Shown in pieces: positions 23,244-30,567 of a DNA stretch of 64,000 nucleotides (within the stretch, counting starts at the first letter, position 1; the number at the start of each line of letters is the position of its first letter). Source of the stretch: Streptomyces olivaceus (GTDB taxonomy: Bacteria > Actinomycetota > Actinomycetes > Streptomycetales > Streptomycetaceae). The DNA lies in contig NZ_JOFH01000014.1 of the NCBI RefSeq assembly GCF_000721235.1, positions 124,001 to 188,000 on the forward strand, read 5' to 3'. A program made the translations under genes and the position numbers. Under the pieces are notes generated by a model. It searched no databases, had not been told where the DNA came from, and was given only the letters and a program-made list of their open reading frames with translations.

Positions 23244-23963
23244 GTGTCGGAGGCAGCGGAGCTTCCCCCCGTGCCCGAGCAGGCACGTGACGTGTTCGGC
23301 GATCGCTACGCGGATGCGGTCCGCTACGCGGAACTGCTTGCCGAGGCGGGGGTGAAGCGCGGCCTGATCGGTCCGCGTGAAGTGCCTCGCCTCTGGGAGC
23401 GGCACCTGCTGAACTGCGCGGTGCTTTCGGAGGTCGTGCCCGAGGGGGTGACGGTGTGCGACGTCGGTTCGGGTGCCGGCCTGCCCGGCATCCCGCTGGC
23501 GCTGGTGCGGGACGACCTGAAGATCACGTTGCTGGAGCCGCTGCTGCGGCGCACGAATTTCCTGACCGAGGTCGTGGAGCTGCTGGGCCTGGACCATGTC
23601 ACGGTCGTCCGCGGCCGGGCCGAGGAGGTCATGGGCAAGATGCCGCCCGTGCATGTGGTGACGGCCCGGGCGGTCGCTCCGCTGGACCGCCTGGCCACCT
23701 GGGGTGTCCCCTTGCTGCGCCCTTACGGCGAGATGCTTGCTCTCAAGGGCGACACGGCCGAGGAGGAGCTCAAGGCCGCGACCGCGGCGCTGAGCAAGCT
23801 GGGTGCCGAGGAGACGTCCATCGTGCATGTCGGGCAGGGAGTCGTTGATCCCCTGTCCACGGTGGTGCGGGTCGAGGTCGGGGAGAGCCCTGGCGGTGTA
23901 CGGTTCGCGGCCAAGCGTGCCAAGGCGGCCCGGACGGGTCGGACGCGTCGGCGCCGAGGATAA
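23244..23963 (+). CDS. rsmG: 16S rRNA (guanine-N7) methyltransferase RsmG
   Basis: The 239-residue enzyme methylates G527 (E. coli numbering) of 16S rRNA; loss gives low-level streptomycin resistance in several bacteria, including S. coelicolor. The SAM motif VCDVGSGAGLPGIPLAL lies near residues 70-87, and LLEPLLRRTNFL follows. The GTG at 23244 (MSEAAELPPV) has GGAAGGA about 9 bases upstream. It lies between the jag terminator and the parAB promoter region. Confidence 0.96.
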   Translation: MSEAAELPPVPEQARDVFGDRYADAVRYAELLAEAGVKRGLIGPREVPRLWERHLLNCAVLSEVVPEGVTVCDVGSGAGLPGIPLALVRDDLKITLLEPLLRRTNFLTEVVELLGLDHVTVVRGRAEEVMGKMPPVHVVTARAVAPLDRLATWGVPLLRPYGEMLALKGDTAEEELKAATAALSKLGAEETSIVHVGQGVVDPLSTVVRVEVGESPGGVRFAAKRAKAARTGRTRRRRG

Positions 23964-24052
23964 GCTCGACCGCTGGCCGTACTCCACACAAGCTGCCCTG
24001 CCTGTGTGTGCCGGAGTGTCGCGGCAGTTCGGCATCTGCGGCTGTGCATCGT

Positions 24053-24066
24053 GTTTCACGTGAAAC
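24053..24066. other. parS: parS site (parA upstream)
   Basis: Perfect GTTTCACGTGAAAC, the Streptomyces ParB-binding centromere site, in the parAB promoter region. Confidence 0.95.
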
Positions 24067-24161
24067 GTCGCTCACTGCTGCACGGCATCATCAGTCGCGG
24101 CCGCGCCGCGGCAGACCCCCGCGACCGAAAGCCTCTCGGGTCGCTCGGAAAGAGCACGGAG

Positions 24162-24170
24162 TTGTCCACA
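24162..24170 (+). promoter_or_regulatory. perfect DnaA box upstream of parA
   Basis: TTGTCCACA, perfect match, about 100 bases before the parA start, followed 10 bases later by TTCTCCACA. It might link parAB expression to DnaA or simply bind DnaA. Confidence 0.55.
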
Positions 24171-24272
24171 GAGGTGGATTTCTCCACAGAACACCAGGCC
24201 TCACTGGTTCATGACCCCGAAGACATGGGAGGCTCTGTTCATTGCGAGCCTGAAGTCGAGGAGAGTGAATCC

Positions 24273-25298
24273 TTGCGGTCCGACGCCAATATCGCGGGAC
24301 CGATGACCGATCCGGTCCCCGGTCCCCGTACCGAGTCGATGGGAGCGGATGTTTCACGTGAAACACCGCCTCCGATGGACGACACCCCGATCGGTCGAGC
24401 TGCCCAGCTGGCGGTGGAGGCCCTGGGCCGCGCCGGCGAAGGGCTGCCACGCCCGGAGCAGACCCGGGTCATGGTGGTGGCCAACCAGAAGGGCGGGGTG
24501 GGCAAGACGACGACGACCGTCAATCTTGCCGCGTCACTCGCGCTGCACGGTGCCAGAGTCCTGGTCGTCGACCTCGACCCCCAGGGGAACGCCTCCACTG
24601 CGCTGGGTATCGATCATCACGCCGACGTCCCGTCCATCTACGACGTACTGGTCGAGAGCCAGCCACTTTCGGAAGTGGTCCAGCCGGTCCCGGACGTCGA
24701 GGGTCTTTTCTGTGCCCCCGCCACGATCGACCTCGCCGGCGCGGAGATCGAGCTGGTCTCGCTGGTCGCCCGCGAGAGTCGGCTCCAGCGGGCGATCTCG
24801 GCCTATGAGCAGCCGCTGGACTACATCCTCATCGACTGCCCGCCCTCCCTCGGTCTGCTGACCGTCAACGCACTCGTCGCGGGCCAGGAGGTGCTGATCC
24901 CGATCCAGTGCGAGTACTACGCGCTGGAAGGCCTGGGGCAGCTGCTGCGCAACGTCGACCTGGTTCGCGGACACCTCAACCCCGAGTTGCACGTGTCGAC
25001 CATCCTGCTCACCATGTACGACGGCCGGACGCGGCTCGCGTCCCAGGTCGCGGACGAGGTCCGCAGCCACTTCGGTGACGAGGTACTGCGGACCAGCATT
25101 CCCCGCTCGGTCCGTATCTCCGAGGCGCCGAGCTACGGGCAGACGGTTCTGACATACGATCCAGGATCGAGCGGTGCCCTCTCCTATCTGGAGGCGGCCC
25201 GTGAGATGGCGCTGAAGGGGGTGGGCGTCGCTTATGACGCGACGCAGGCCCACCTCAGCGCCCAGAATGATCCGAACATGGTGGAGGGGATCCAGTGA
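24273..25298 (+). CDS. parA: chromosome partitioning ATPase ParA
   Basis: The 341-residue Walker-type ATPase organises ParB-parS complexes and, in Streptomyces, acts at the hyphal tip. The deviant Walker A KGGVGKTTT is at residues 73-81; LVVDLDPQGNAS and ILIDCPPSLG follow. The TTG at 24273 is preferred because GAGGAGA lies 8 bases upstream; ATG 24303 and ATG 24375 lack good ribosome sites. A parS site falls inside the N-terminal extension and is read as VSRET (residues 27-31). The stop overlaps the parB start (GTGA), so the pair is translationally coupled. Confidence 0.95.
   Translation: MRSDANIAGPMTDPVPGPRTESMGADVSRETPPPMDDTPIGRAAQLAVEALGRAGEGLPRPEQTRVMVVANQKGGVGKTTTTVNLAASLALHGARVLVVDLDPQGNASTALGIDHHADVPSIYDVLVESQPLSEVVQPVPDVEGLFCAPATIDLAGAEIELVSLVARESRLQRAISAYEQPLDYILIDCPPSLGLLTVNALVAGQEVLIPIQCEYYALEGLGQLLRNVDLVRGHLNPELHVSTILLTMYDGRTRLASQVADEVRSHFGDEVLRTSIPRSVRISEAPSYGQTVLTYDPGSSGALSYLEAAREMALKGVGVAYDATQAHLSAQNDPNMVEGIQ
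24351..24364. other. parS: parS site inside parA
   Basis: Perfect GTTTCACGTGAAAC within the parA coding sequence (or just upstream, if the ATG at 24375 were the start). Confidence 0.95.
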
Positions 25299-26395
25299 GC
25301 GAGCGACGGAGGGGGCTGGGCCGTGGTCTGGGCGCCCTGATCCCCAACGCTCCGACGGAGAAGTCGGTGGCGTCGGCGGCGCTGGGGAACGCGGGCACCG
25401 CGGCTCCGGGTGTGATGCCCCGCGTGCCGAACGAACGAGGAGTGGCCGCAGCGAAGGTGGCCACGCTGCCCCCTGTTTCACGTGAAACGGAAGAGCCGGG
25501 GGCTCCCAACGGTGCGGAGGCGCTCAGGACGCCCATGGGGGCGCACTTCGCCGAAGTGCCGCTCGACGCCATCACGCCGAACCCGAAGCAACCGCGCAAG
25601 GACTTCGACGACGATGCGCTGGCCGAGCTGGTCACCTCCATCAGGGAAGTGGGGCTGCTCCAGCCGGTCGTGGTCCGGCCGACAGGGCCCGGTCGCTACG
25701 AGCTCATCATGGGTGAGCGTCGCTTCCGTGCCTGCCGAGAGCTGGAACTGGAGGCCATTCCGGCGATCGTCCGGGCGACGGAGGACGAGAAGCTCCTCCT
25801 GGACGCTCTTCTGGAGAACCTGCACCGAGCGCAGCTGAACCCGTTGGAAGAGGCCTTCGCCTACGACCAGCTGCTGAAGGACTTCAACTGCACGCACGAC
25901 CAGCTGGCGGACCGCATCGGGCGCTCCCGTCCGCAGGTCTCGAACACGCTGCGACTGCTCAAGCTTTCCCCGAAGGTCCAGACCCGGGTGGCCGCAGGCG
26001 TGCTCTCGGCGGGACACGCGCGCGCTCTGCTCTCTGTCGACGATTCGGAGGAGCAGGATCGGCTGGCCCATCGCATCGTGGCCGAAGGACTTTCGGTGCG
26101 TTCGGTCGAGGAGATCGTGACCCTGATGGGTTCGCGTCCTCAGAAGCCGCAGCGGGCCAAGGGGCCGCGAGCGGGTTCGCTGGTTTCCCCGGCGCTCTCG
26201 GACCTCGCCACTCGGCTCTCGGACCGCTTCGAGACGCGCGTCAAGGTCGACCTGGGGCAGAAGAAGGGCAAGATCACCGTGGAGTTCGCCTCCATGGAAG
26301 ACCTTGAGCGGATCCTCGGCAGCTTCGCTCCCGGGGAGGGCCCGGTCCTGCAGAAGGGCCTCCTGGAGGATGAGGGCGAAGACTCCGACTCCTGA
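25295..26395 (+). CDS. parB: chromosome partitioning protein ParB
   Basis: The 366-residue CTP-dependent clamp loads at parS and spreads along DNA. It has the ParA-contacting N-terminus RGLGRGLGALIPN, the CTP-binding motif GERRFRAC at 139-146, a helix-turn-helix (DQLADRIGRSRPQVSNTLRL) near 205-225 and a C-terminal dimer domain. A perfect parS lies within the gene and encodes VSRET at residues 61-65. It starts at GTG 25295, overlapping the parA stop, and is followed by a strong terminator. Confidence 0.97.
   Translation: MSERRRGLGRGLGALIPNAPTEKSVASAALGNAGTAAPGVMPRVPNERGVAAAKVATLPPVSRETEEPGAPNGAEALRTPMGAHFAEVPLDAITPNPKQPRKDFDDDALAELVTSIREVGLLQPVVVRPTGPGRYELIMGERRFRACRELELEAIPAIVRATEDEKLLLDALLENLHRAQLNPLEEAFAYDQLLKDFNCTHDQLADRIGRSRPQVSNTLRLLKLSPKVQTRVAAGVLSAGHARALLSVDDSEEQDRLAHRIVAEGLSVRSVEEIVTLMGSRPQKPQRAKGPRAGSLVSPALSDLATRLSDRFETRVKVDLGQKKGKITVEFASMEDLERILGSFAPGEGPVLQKGLLEDEGEDSDS
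25475..25488. other. parS: parS site inside parB
   Basis: Perfect GTTTCACGTGAAAC in the parB coding sequence, read in the VSRET frame. Confidence 0.95.
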
Positions 26396-26437
26396 TGCCG
26401 GGGCGGGCGGGGTGCTGGGAAGCGCTCCCCTGTCGGC

Positions 26438-26480
26438 AGGGCGGGTCGTGTCCGGTGCATACCGGAACACGGCCCGCCCT
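26438..26480 (+). terminator. terminator after parAB
   Basis: A stem of about 19 bp from AGGGCGGG to CCCGCCCT, with one G-T pair and one bulge, and a short loop near 26457-26460 is followed by TTGCTTT. It lies about 40 bases after the parB stop. Confidence 0.85.
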
Positions 26481-26577
26481 TTGCTTTGCGTCGGTGTCGG
26501 GGTCAGCGCATCGTGGATACGATGCGCTGAGGATGGCGTTGTGACCCGGCAGTACCTCTGAGAGGAAGGCAGGGGCC

Positions 26578-26835
26578 ATGCGAACGGTGAGCCGTACCGA
26601 ACTGGTGAGCGCGGGCTTGGGGCTGGGCGCGGTCGGTGGGTTCATCGGCAGCCTGCTCAGGGAACGGAGCGCTCTGACAGCCGCCCGCGACGCGGCAGGC
26701 GAAGGAAGCGAGGAACAGCCTTCATGGGGCGCCGGCTCGTACCGCTCACGCTGGACAACCTTCAGGACCTTCCCCAGCGCTGTCGCTCGTGTGTCTTCTG
26801 GGAACTGGATCCCGTCAGCGGTGAGACCGCGGTAG
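26578..26835 (+). CDS. small hypothetical protein overlapping the GNAT gene
   Basis: This 85-codon frame starts ATG 26578 with GAGAGGAAGG about 8 bases upstream. Its first 48 codons, before the overlap with the GNAT gene, show strong G/C bias in third positions. They encode a Gly-rich hydrophobic stretch (LVSAGLGLGAVGGFIGSLL, residues 10-28) that could be one membrane helix. The last third lies inside the acetyltransferase gene in another frame. No family is recognised. It may be a real small leader gene translated just before the GNAT protein, or an accident. Confidence 0.4.
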   Translation: MRTVSRTELVSAGLGLGAVGGFIGSLLRERSALTAARDAAGEGSEEQPSWGAGSYRSRWTTFRTFPSAVARVSSGNWIPSAVRPR

Positions 26836-27341
26836 AAGCCGGAACATCGGCCCTGGAGAAGGAGTCCTGGATCTCGGCCGTTCTGCTGGACTGGGGGTCG
26901 TGCGGGCGGGTGGTGTACGTCGACGACGTACCGGTGGGCTTCGTCCTCTACGCACCGCCGGCCTACGTTCCGCGCTCGACGGCCTTTCCCACCAGCCCCG
27001 TCTCGTCCGACGCGGTGCAGTTGATGACTGCCTTCGTGATGCCTGGTTATCAGGGACAGGGACTCGGACGGGTCATGGTGCAGACGGTCGCCAAGGATCT
27101 GCTGCGCCGCGGCTTCAAAGCGATCGAGGCGTTCGGGGATGCCCGCTGGAAGGAGCCTGCGTGCCTCCTGCCCGCTGATCATCTGCTGGCCGTGGGCTTC
27201 AAGACAGTCCGTCCCCATCCTCGCCATCCGCGACTGCGGCTCGACCTCCGGTCGACACTGTCGTGGAAGGAGGATGTGGAGATGGCACTGGACCGGCTGC
27301 TCGGAGCCGTCCAGAAGGAGCCGGTGCTGCGGCCTCTCTGA
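26724..27341 (+). CDS. GNAT-family acetyltransferase
   Basis: The 205-residue product has the acetyl-CoA-binding GNAT motif VMPGYQGQGLGRVMVQ near residues 108-123, with a Cys/Trp-rich N-terminus (CRSCVFWELDP). It should transfer an acyl group from CoA to an unknown amine. The ATG at 26724 has GAGGAA about 9 bases upstream. A gene of this type between parB and trxA is conserved in Streptomyces. It converges on trxA across a hairpin and a parS site. Confidence 0.88.
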   Translation: MGRRLVPLTLDNLQDLPQRCRSCVFWELDPVSGETAVEAGTSALEKESWISAVLLDWGSCGRVVYVDDVPVGFVLYAPPAYVPRSTAFPTSPVSSDAVQLMTAFVMPGYQGQGLGRVMVQTVAKDLLRRGFKAIEAFGDARWKEPACLLPADHLLAVGFKTVRPHPRHPRLRLDLRSTLSWKEDVEMALDRLLGAVQKEPVLRPL

Positions 27342-27379
27342 GGGAGACCGCGCCTCCGTCGAAGGCAGCCACAAAAGCA

Positions 27380-27406
27380 ATGGGCCGATCCGTTGGATCG
27401 GCCCAT
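27380..27406. terminator. bidirectional terminator between GNAT gene and trxA
   Basis: A perfect 12-bp stem (ATGGGCCGATCC and its complement) with loop GTT lies between convergent genes. On the minus strand it is followed by TGCTTTTGT, a good tail for trxA. A parS site begins four bases to its right. Confidence 0.85.
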
Positions 27407-27410
27407 GCGT

Positions 27411-27424
27411 GTTTCACGTGAAAC
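27411..27424. other. parS: parS site beside the trxA terminator
   Basis: Perfect GTTTCACGTGAAAC, directly before the trxA stop codon at 27426. Confidence 0.95.
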
Positions 27425-27425
27425 G

Positions 27426-27764
27426 TCAGTCGGCGATGAAGTCCTCAAGGTCGCGGACGATCGCGGCCTTCGGCTTGGCACCGACGATGGTCTTGGCGAC
27501 CTCGCCACCCTGGTACACGTTCAGGGTCGGGATGGACATGACGCCGTACTTGGCGGCCGTACCCGGGTTCTCGTCGATGTTCAGCTTGACGATCTCGATC
27601 TTGTCGCCGTACTCGGCAGCGATCGCCTCGAGGGAGGGAGCGATCTGGCGGCACGGACCGCACCAGGCGGCCCAGAAGTCCACCAGGACGGGCTTGTCGT
27701 TCTTGAGGACGTCCTCGTCGAAGGAAGCGTCGGTCACATGCTTGAGGGTGGTGGTGCTGGCCAC
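27426..27764 (-). CDS. trxA: thioredoxin
   Basis: The 112-residue dithiol protein has the active site WCGPC with Cys35 and Cys38 and the cis-Pro loop MSIPTLNVY. It reduces protein disulfides and is recycled by TrxB, encoded 36 bases upstream. It starts at GTG 27764 with AAGGAG upstream. In S. coelicolor the trxBA operon is induced by disulfide stress through SigR, and a SigR-type promoter is present here. Confidence 0.98.
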   Translation of the reverse strand: MASTTTLKHVTDASFDEDVLKNDKPVLVDFWAAWCGPCRQIAPSLEAIAAEYGDKIEIVKLNIDENPGTAAKYGVMSIPTLNVYQGGEVAKTIVGAKPKAAIVRDLEDFIAD

Positions 27765-27800
27765 GGCGTGCTCCTTAACTGGTTGTGCGAGGGGTGAGGG

Positions 27801-28769
27801 TCAGACAGCGGTCTTCTCGGGCTCCGCCTGCTCCTCGTCGCTCAGCGCGGCAAGGAAGCGCTCGGCGTCGAGAGCGGCAGAGCAACCGGTGCCGGCGGCG
27901 GTGATCGCCTGGCGGTACGTGTGGTCGACCACGTCACCGGCGCCGAAGACACCGGTCAGATTGGTGCGGGTCGACGGGGCGTCGACCTTCAGGTAGCCCT
28001 CCGGGTCCAGGTCGAGCTGGCCCTTGAAGAGCTCGGTGCGCGGGTCGTGGCCGATCGCGATGAACAGGCCGGTCACCGGCAGATCCGAGAGCTCACCGTT
28101 CTTGACGTTCCGCAGCTTCAGACCCGCCAGCTTCTGGTCGCCCTGGACCTCGGCGATCTCGCTGTCCCACACGAAAGTGATCTTGGGGTCGGCGAAGGCC
28201 CGCTCCTGCATCGCCTTGGAGGCACGCAGGGTGTCCCGGCGGTGGACGATCGTCACGGACTTGGCGAAGCGGGAGAGGAACGTGGCCTCCTCCATCGCGG
28301 TGTCACCGCCGCCGATCACCGCGATGTCCTGGTCCTTGAAGAAGAAGCCGTCACAGGTCGCGCACCAGGAGACGCCACGGCCGGACAGGGCGTCTTCGTT
28401 CGGCAGGCCGAGCTTGCGGTGCTGGGAGCCGGTGGTGACGATGACGGCCTTGGCCCGGTGGACGGTGCCCGCGGTGTCGGTGACGGTCTTGATCTCACCG
28501 GACAGGTCGACGGTCACGACATCGTCCGGGATCAGCTCGGCACCGAAGCGCTCAGCCTGGGCCCGCATGTTGTCCATGAGCTCGGGGCCCATGACTCCGT
28601 CCTGGAACCCCGGGAAGTTCTCCACCTCGGTGGTGTTCATCAGCGCTCCGCCCGCAGTCACGGCGCCCTCGAACACCAGCGGCTTCAGGGAGGCGCGCGC
28701 GGTGTAGAGCGCCGCCGTGTAGCCGGCGGGCCCGGAGCCGATGATGATCACGTTTCGGACGTCGCTCAC
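27801..28769 (-). CDS. trxB: thioredoxin reductase
   Basis: The 322-residue FAD enzyme transfers electrons from NADPH to thioredoxin. The FAD motif [12 protein letters not shown] is at residues 11-22, the redox pair CATC is at 136-139, and the NADPH motif is [11 protein letters not shown]. Length is normal for the low-molecular-weight class. It is followed by trxA; the SigR-like promoter lies about 75-100 bases upstream. Confidence 0.98.
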   Translation of the reverse strand: MSDVRNVIIIGSGPAGYTAALYTARASLKPLVFEGAVTAGGALMNTTEVENFPGFQDGVMGPELMDNMRAQAERFGAELIPDDVVTVDLSGEIKTVTDTAGTVHRAKAVIVTTGSQHRKLGLPNEDALSGRGVSWCATCDGFFFKDQDIAVIGGGDTAMEEATFLSRFAKSVTIVHRRDTLRASKAMQERAFADPKITFVWDSEIAEVQGDQKLAGLKLRNVKNGELSDLPVTGLFIAIGHDPRTELFKGQLDLDPEGYLKVDAPSTRTNLTGVFGAGDVVDHTYRQAITAAGTGCSAALDAERFLAALSDEEQAEPEKTAV

Positions 28770-28841
28770 GGCTTCATTCCTCGTCTCTGGACTGTGTCTT
28801 CAGGGCCGGGTGGAGCTGCACTCGGAACTCTCACCCGACCT

Positions 28842-28868
28842 AACGGATCCTACGGGGCGTGCATTCCC
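28842..28868 (-). promoter_or_regulatory. SigR-type promoter of trxBA
   Basis: On the minus strand GGGAAT (28868-28863) is followed by exactly 18 bases and GTT (28844-28842), matching the SigR consensus GGGAAT-N18-GTT. In S. coelicolor trxB is a founding SigR target, so disulfide-stress induction is expected here. Confidence 0.8.
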
Positions 28869-28927
28869 GCTGTGCCCGGGCGCACAGTGACAGAGCGGAG
28901 ACGCCGGAAGAAGAGGACGGTCAACCG

Positions 28928-29818
28928 CTACTGACGCGCGTAGGAGTGGGTCAGGAAAATCTCGGCCTTGTCGACGGCGGGATGCTTCACACAGGCGGAA
29001 TCGACGAGGTAAGCGGTGACCCTGGCGTCGTTGGAGGCGTCGGGCAACACCACGAGCAGTGCCTCCTTGCCCTTGTAGACGCCTTCCTCCGTGGCGATCA
29101 CCGCGTCGTCGCGGCCGATCCCCTTCTGGATGCACTCCGGAACCGTCGGCTGCTTGAAGACGTGATTCTCGGCGCCCGTCTCGGTGCCGTTCTCCGATTC
29201 CATGCCGAAGCTGCGCGGTGTGCGTGACCCGTTCTGCTGTCCCGCGACGAGTCCGGTGACCTTGTCCTTGAGCTGCCCCTCGGAGAAGGTGTCCGCGAGT
29301 GCGGTCTGCTGCTCCTGAGTGGTGTCGTCGGAGGGGCCACCGGTTACGGCGGACACGATGACAGAGCCCAGCCCGATGGCCGCAGCGGCGGCCACGGCGC
29401 CCAGCACGGCGACCCTGCGCCGCCCTCCACGCCTGCGGTCCTTCCGTCCGGGGCCGGTGGAGGAGGACCGGGCGCGCCCTGCGGGGCGATCCGCCGATGC
29501 CGATGTTTCACGTGAAACACGCGCGTCGTCGTCGGCGGCCCGAGGCGGCTCCGGAGTGCCGGCGTACGGCGGTGCCTCGGCGGCCAGAGCGGCGTCGATA
29601 CGGTCGGCCACGTCGTCCGGCATGTGGGAGGGCGCCGGCACGGTGCCGAGCAGCCCCTGGATCTCCTCCAGCGACGCGTAGACGTCCGCACAGGGCTCGC
29701 AGGTGTCCAGGTGCCGCCGTATGTCCGAGGTCCGCGTGGTCGGGAGGAGGCCTTCGGTGAGGTCGGAGAGCTCCGCGACATCCGGGTGTCCGGTCATGTC
29801 TGTCGTCGACGACGTCAT
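28928..29818 (-). CDS. membrane-anchored zinc-finger anti-sigma factor
   Basis: The 296-residue product has an N-terminal ZAS-type motif His36-x3-Cys40-x2-Cys43 (RRHLDTCEPC), a disordered linker, one membrane helix at about 136-158 (AVLGAVAAAAAIGLGSVIV) and an extracytoplasmic domain of about 130 residues. It should hold the co-encoded ECF sigma factor inactive at the membrane. Its ATG at 29818 overlaps the sigM stop (ATGA). A parS site in the linker encodes VSRET (residues 101-105). The order sigM, anti-sigma, trxB, trxA matches that of mycobacteria. Confidence 0.88.
   Translation of the reverse strand: MTSSTTDMTGHPDVAELSDLTEGLLPTTRTSDIRRHLDTCEPCADVYASLEEIQGLLGTVPAPSHMPDDVADRIDAALAAEAPPYAGTPEPPRAADDDARVSRETSASADRPAGRARSSSTGPGRKDRRRGGRRRVAVLGAVAAAAAIGLGSVIVSAVTGGPSDDTTQEQQTALADTFSEGQLKDKVTGLVAGQQNGSRTPRSFGMESENGTETGAENHVFKQPTVPECIQKGIGRDDAVIATEEGVYKGKEALLVVLPDASNDARVTAYLVDSACVKHPAVDKAEIFLTHSYARQ
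29505..29518. other. parS: parS site inside the anti-sigma gene
   Basis: Perfect GTTTCACGTGAAAC in the linker-coding part of the anti-sigma gene, read as VSRET. Confidence 0.95.
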
Positions 29819-30543
29819 GCTCGTCCACCTCCGCCCTTCACTGCGGCTGAATCGCTCGGTCCTGTCCGTGTCGGATCCGCGCGGCGCGGTCCCGCTGCGG
29901 GTGGGACGGATGTCCCCGGCGTCCGGTTCCGTTCGGTGCCCTGTTTCGTCGCCTCGCCACTGCCGTCCGGGCGGAGGTGGGTGAGCAGTGGCAGCAGTCT
30001 GGCTCTGCCGCGGGCACACCGGCTTTTGATCGTGCCGGTCGGCACGTCGAGGATCCGGGCGGCCTCGGCGACGGGGTAACCCTGCATGTCCACCAGGACG
30101 AGCGCTGCCCGCTGGTCACCGGGCAGCGTGTCCAGTGCCGCCAGGAGCTGGCGGTGCAGTTCGTTGCGCTCGGCGGGAGCGGAGGCCGACTCGTGAGGCT
30201 CCAGGAGCTGCTCGAGACGCTCGGTGTCGTCGACGGGGGCAGTCTTCCGTGAGGCGGCCTTGCGGGCACGGTCCAGACAGGCGTTCACCGTGATCCGGTG
30301 CAACCAGGTGGTGACGGCTGCTTGCCCGCGGAAGGTGTGGGCGGCCCGGTAGGCGGAGACGAGTGCGTCCTGGACGGCGTCAGCGGCTTCCTCGCGGTCG
30401 CCGAGCGTGCGCAGGGCCACGGCCCAGAGACGGTCGCGGTGACGGCGCACGAGCTCGCCGAAGGCCTCGGGTTCACCTTCGACATGGCGGGCGAGCAGTT
30501 CCTGATCGGTCACGCCGTCATGACTCGGGCCACTCGCCATCAC
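29815..30543 (-). CDS. sigM: ECF RNA polymerase sigma factor, SigM-like
   Basis: The 242-residue product has sigma region 2 (DREEAADAVQDALVSAY and TTWLHRITVNACLDRAR) and region 4 (LPGDQRAALVLVDMQGY, VPTGTIKSRCARGRARL). An extra Pro/Arg/Thr-rich tail of about 50 residues follows. The symbol is given from position and neighbours, which match mycobacterial sigM (MviN, sigM, anti-sigma, trxB). It starts at one of two adjacent ATGs (30543 or 30540), 24 bases after the pseudokinase gene, so it is in the same transcript. Confidence 0.9.
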   Translation of the reverse strand: MMASGPSHDGVTDQELLARHVEGEPEAFGELVRRHRDRLWAVALRTLGDREEAADAVQDALVSAYRAAHTFRGQAAVTTWLHRITVNACLDRARKAASRKTAPVDDTERLEQLLEPHESASAPAERNELHRQLLAALDTLPGDQRAALVLVDMQGYPVAEAARILDVPTGTIKSRCARGRARLLPLLTHLRPDGSGEATKQGTERNRTPGTSVPPAAGPRRADPTRTGPSDSAAVKGGGGRA

Positions 30544-30567
30544 ACCCCCACTTTCCCTCGGCTGCCG

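Larger units (their letters stand above)
23964..24272. other. parAB upstream region with parS and DnaA box
   Basis: This 309-base stretch between rsmG and parA has no gene. It contains parS at 24053-24066, a perfect DnaA box at 24162-24170 and a near match (TTCTCCACA) at 24180-24188. The parAB promoters must lie here, but I cannot assign them with confidence. Confidence 0.6.

Noticed and set aside
24006..24272. ParA starting upstream of 24273
   Set aside because: That stretch contains a parS site, a DnaA box and no ribosome site, and is not ParA-like.
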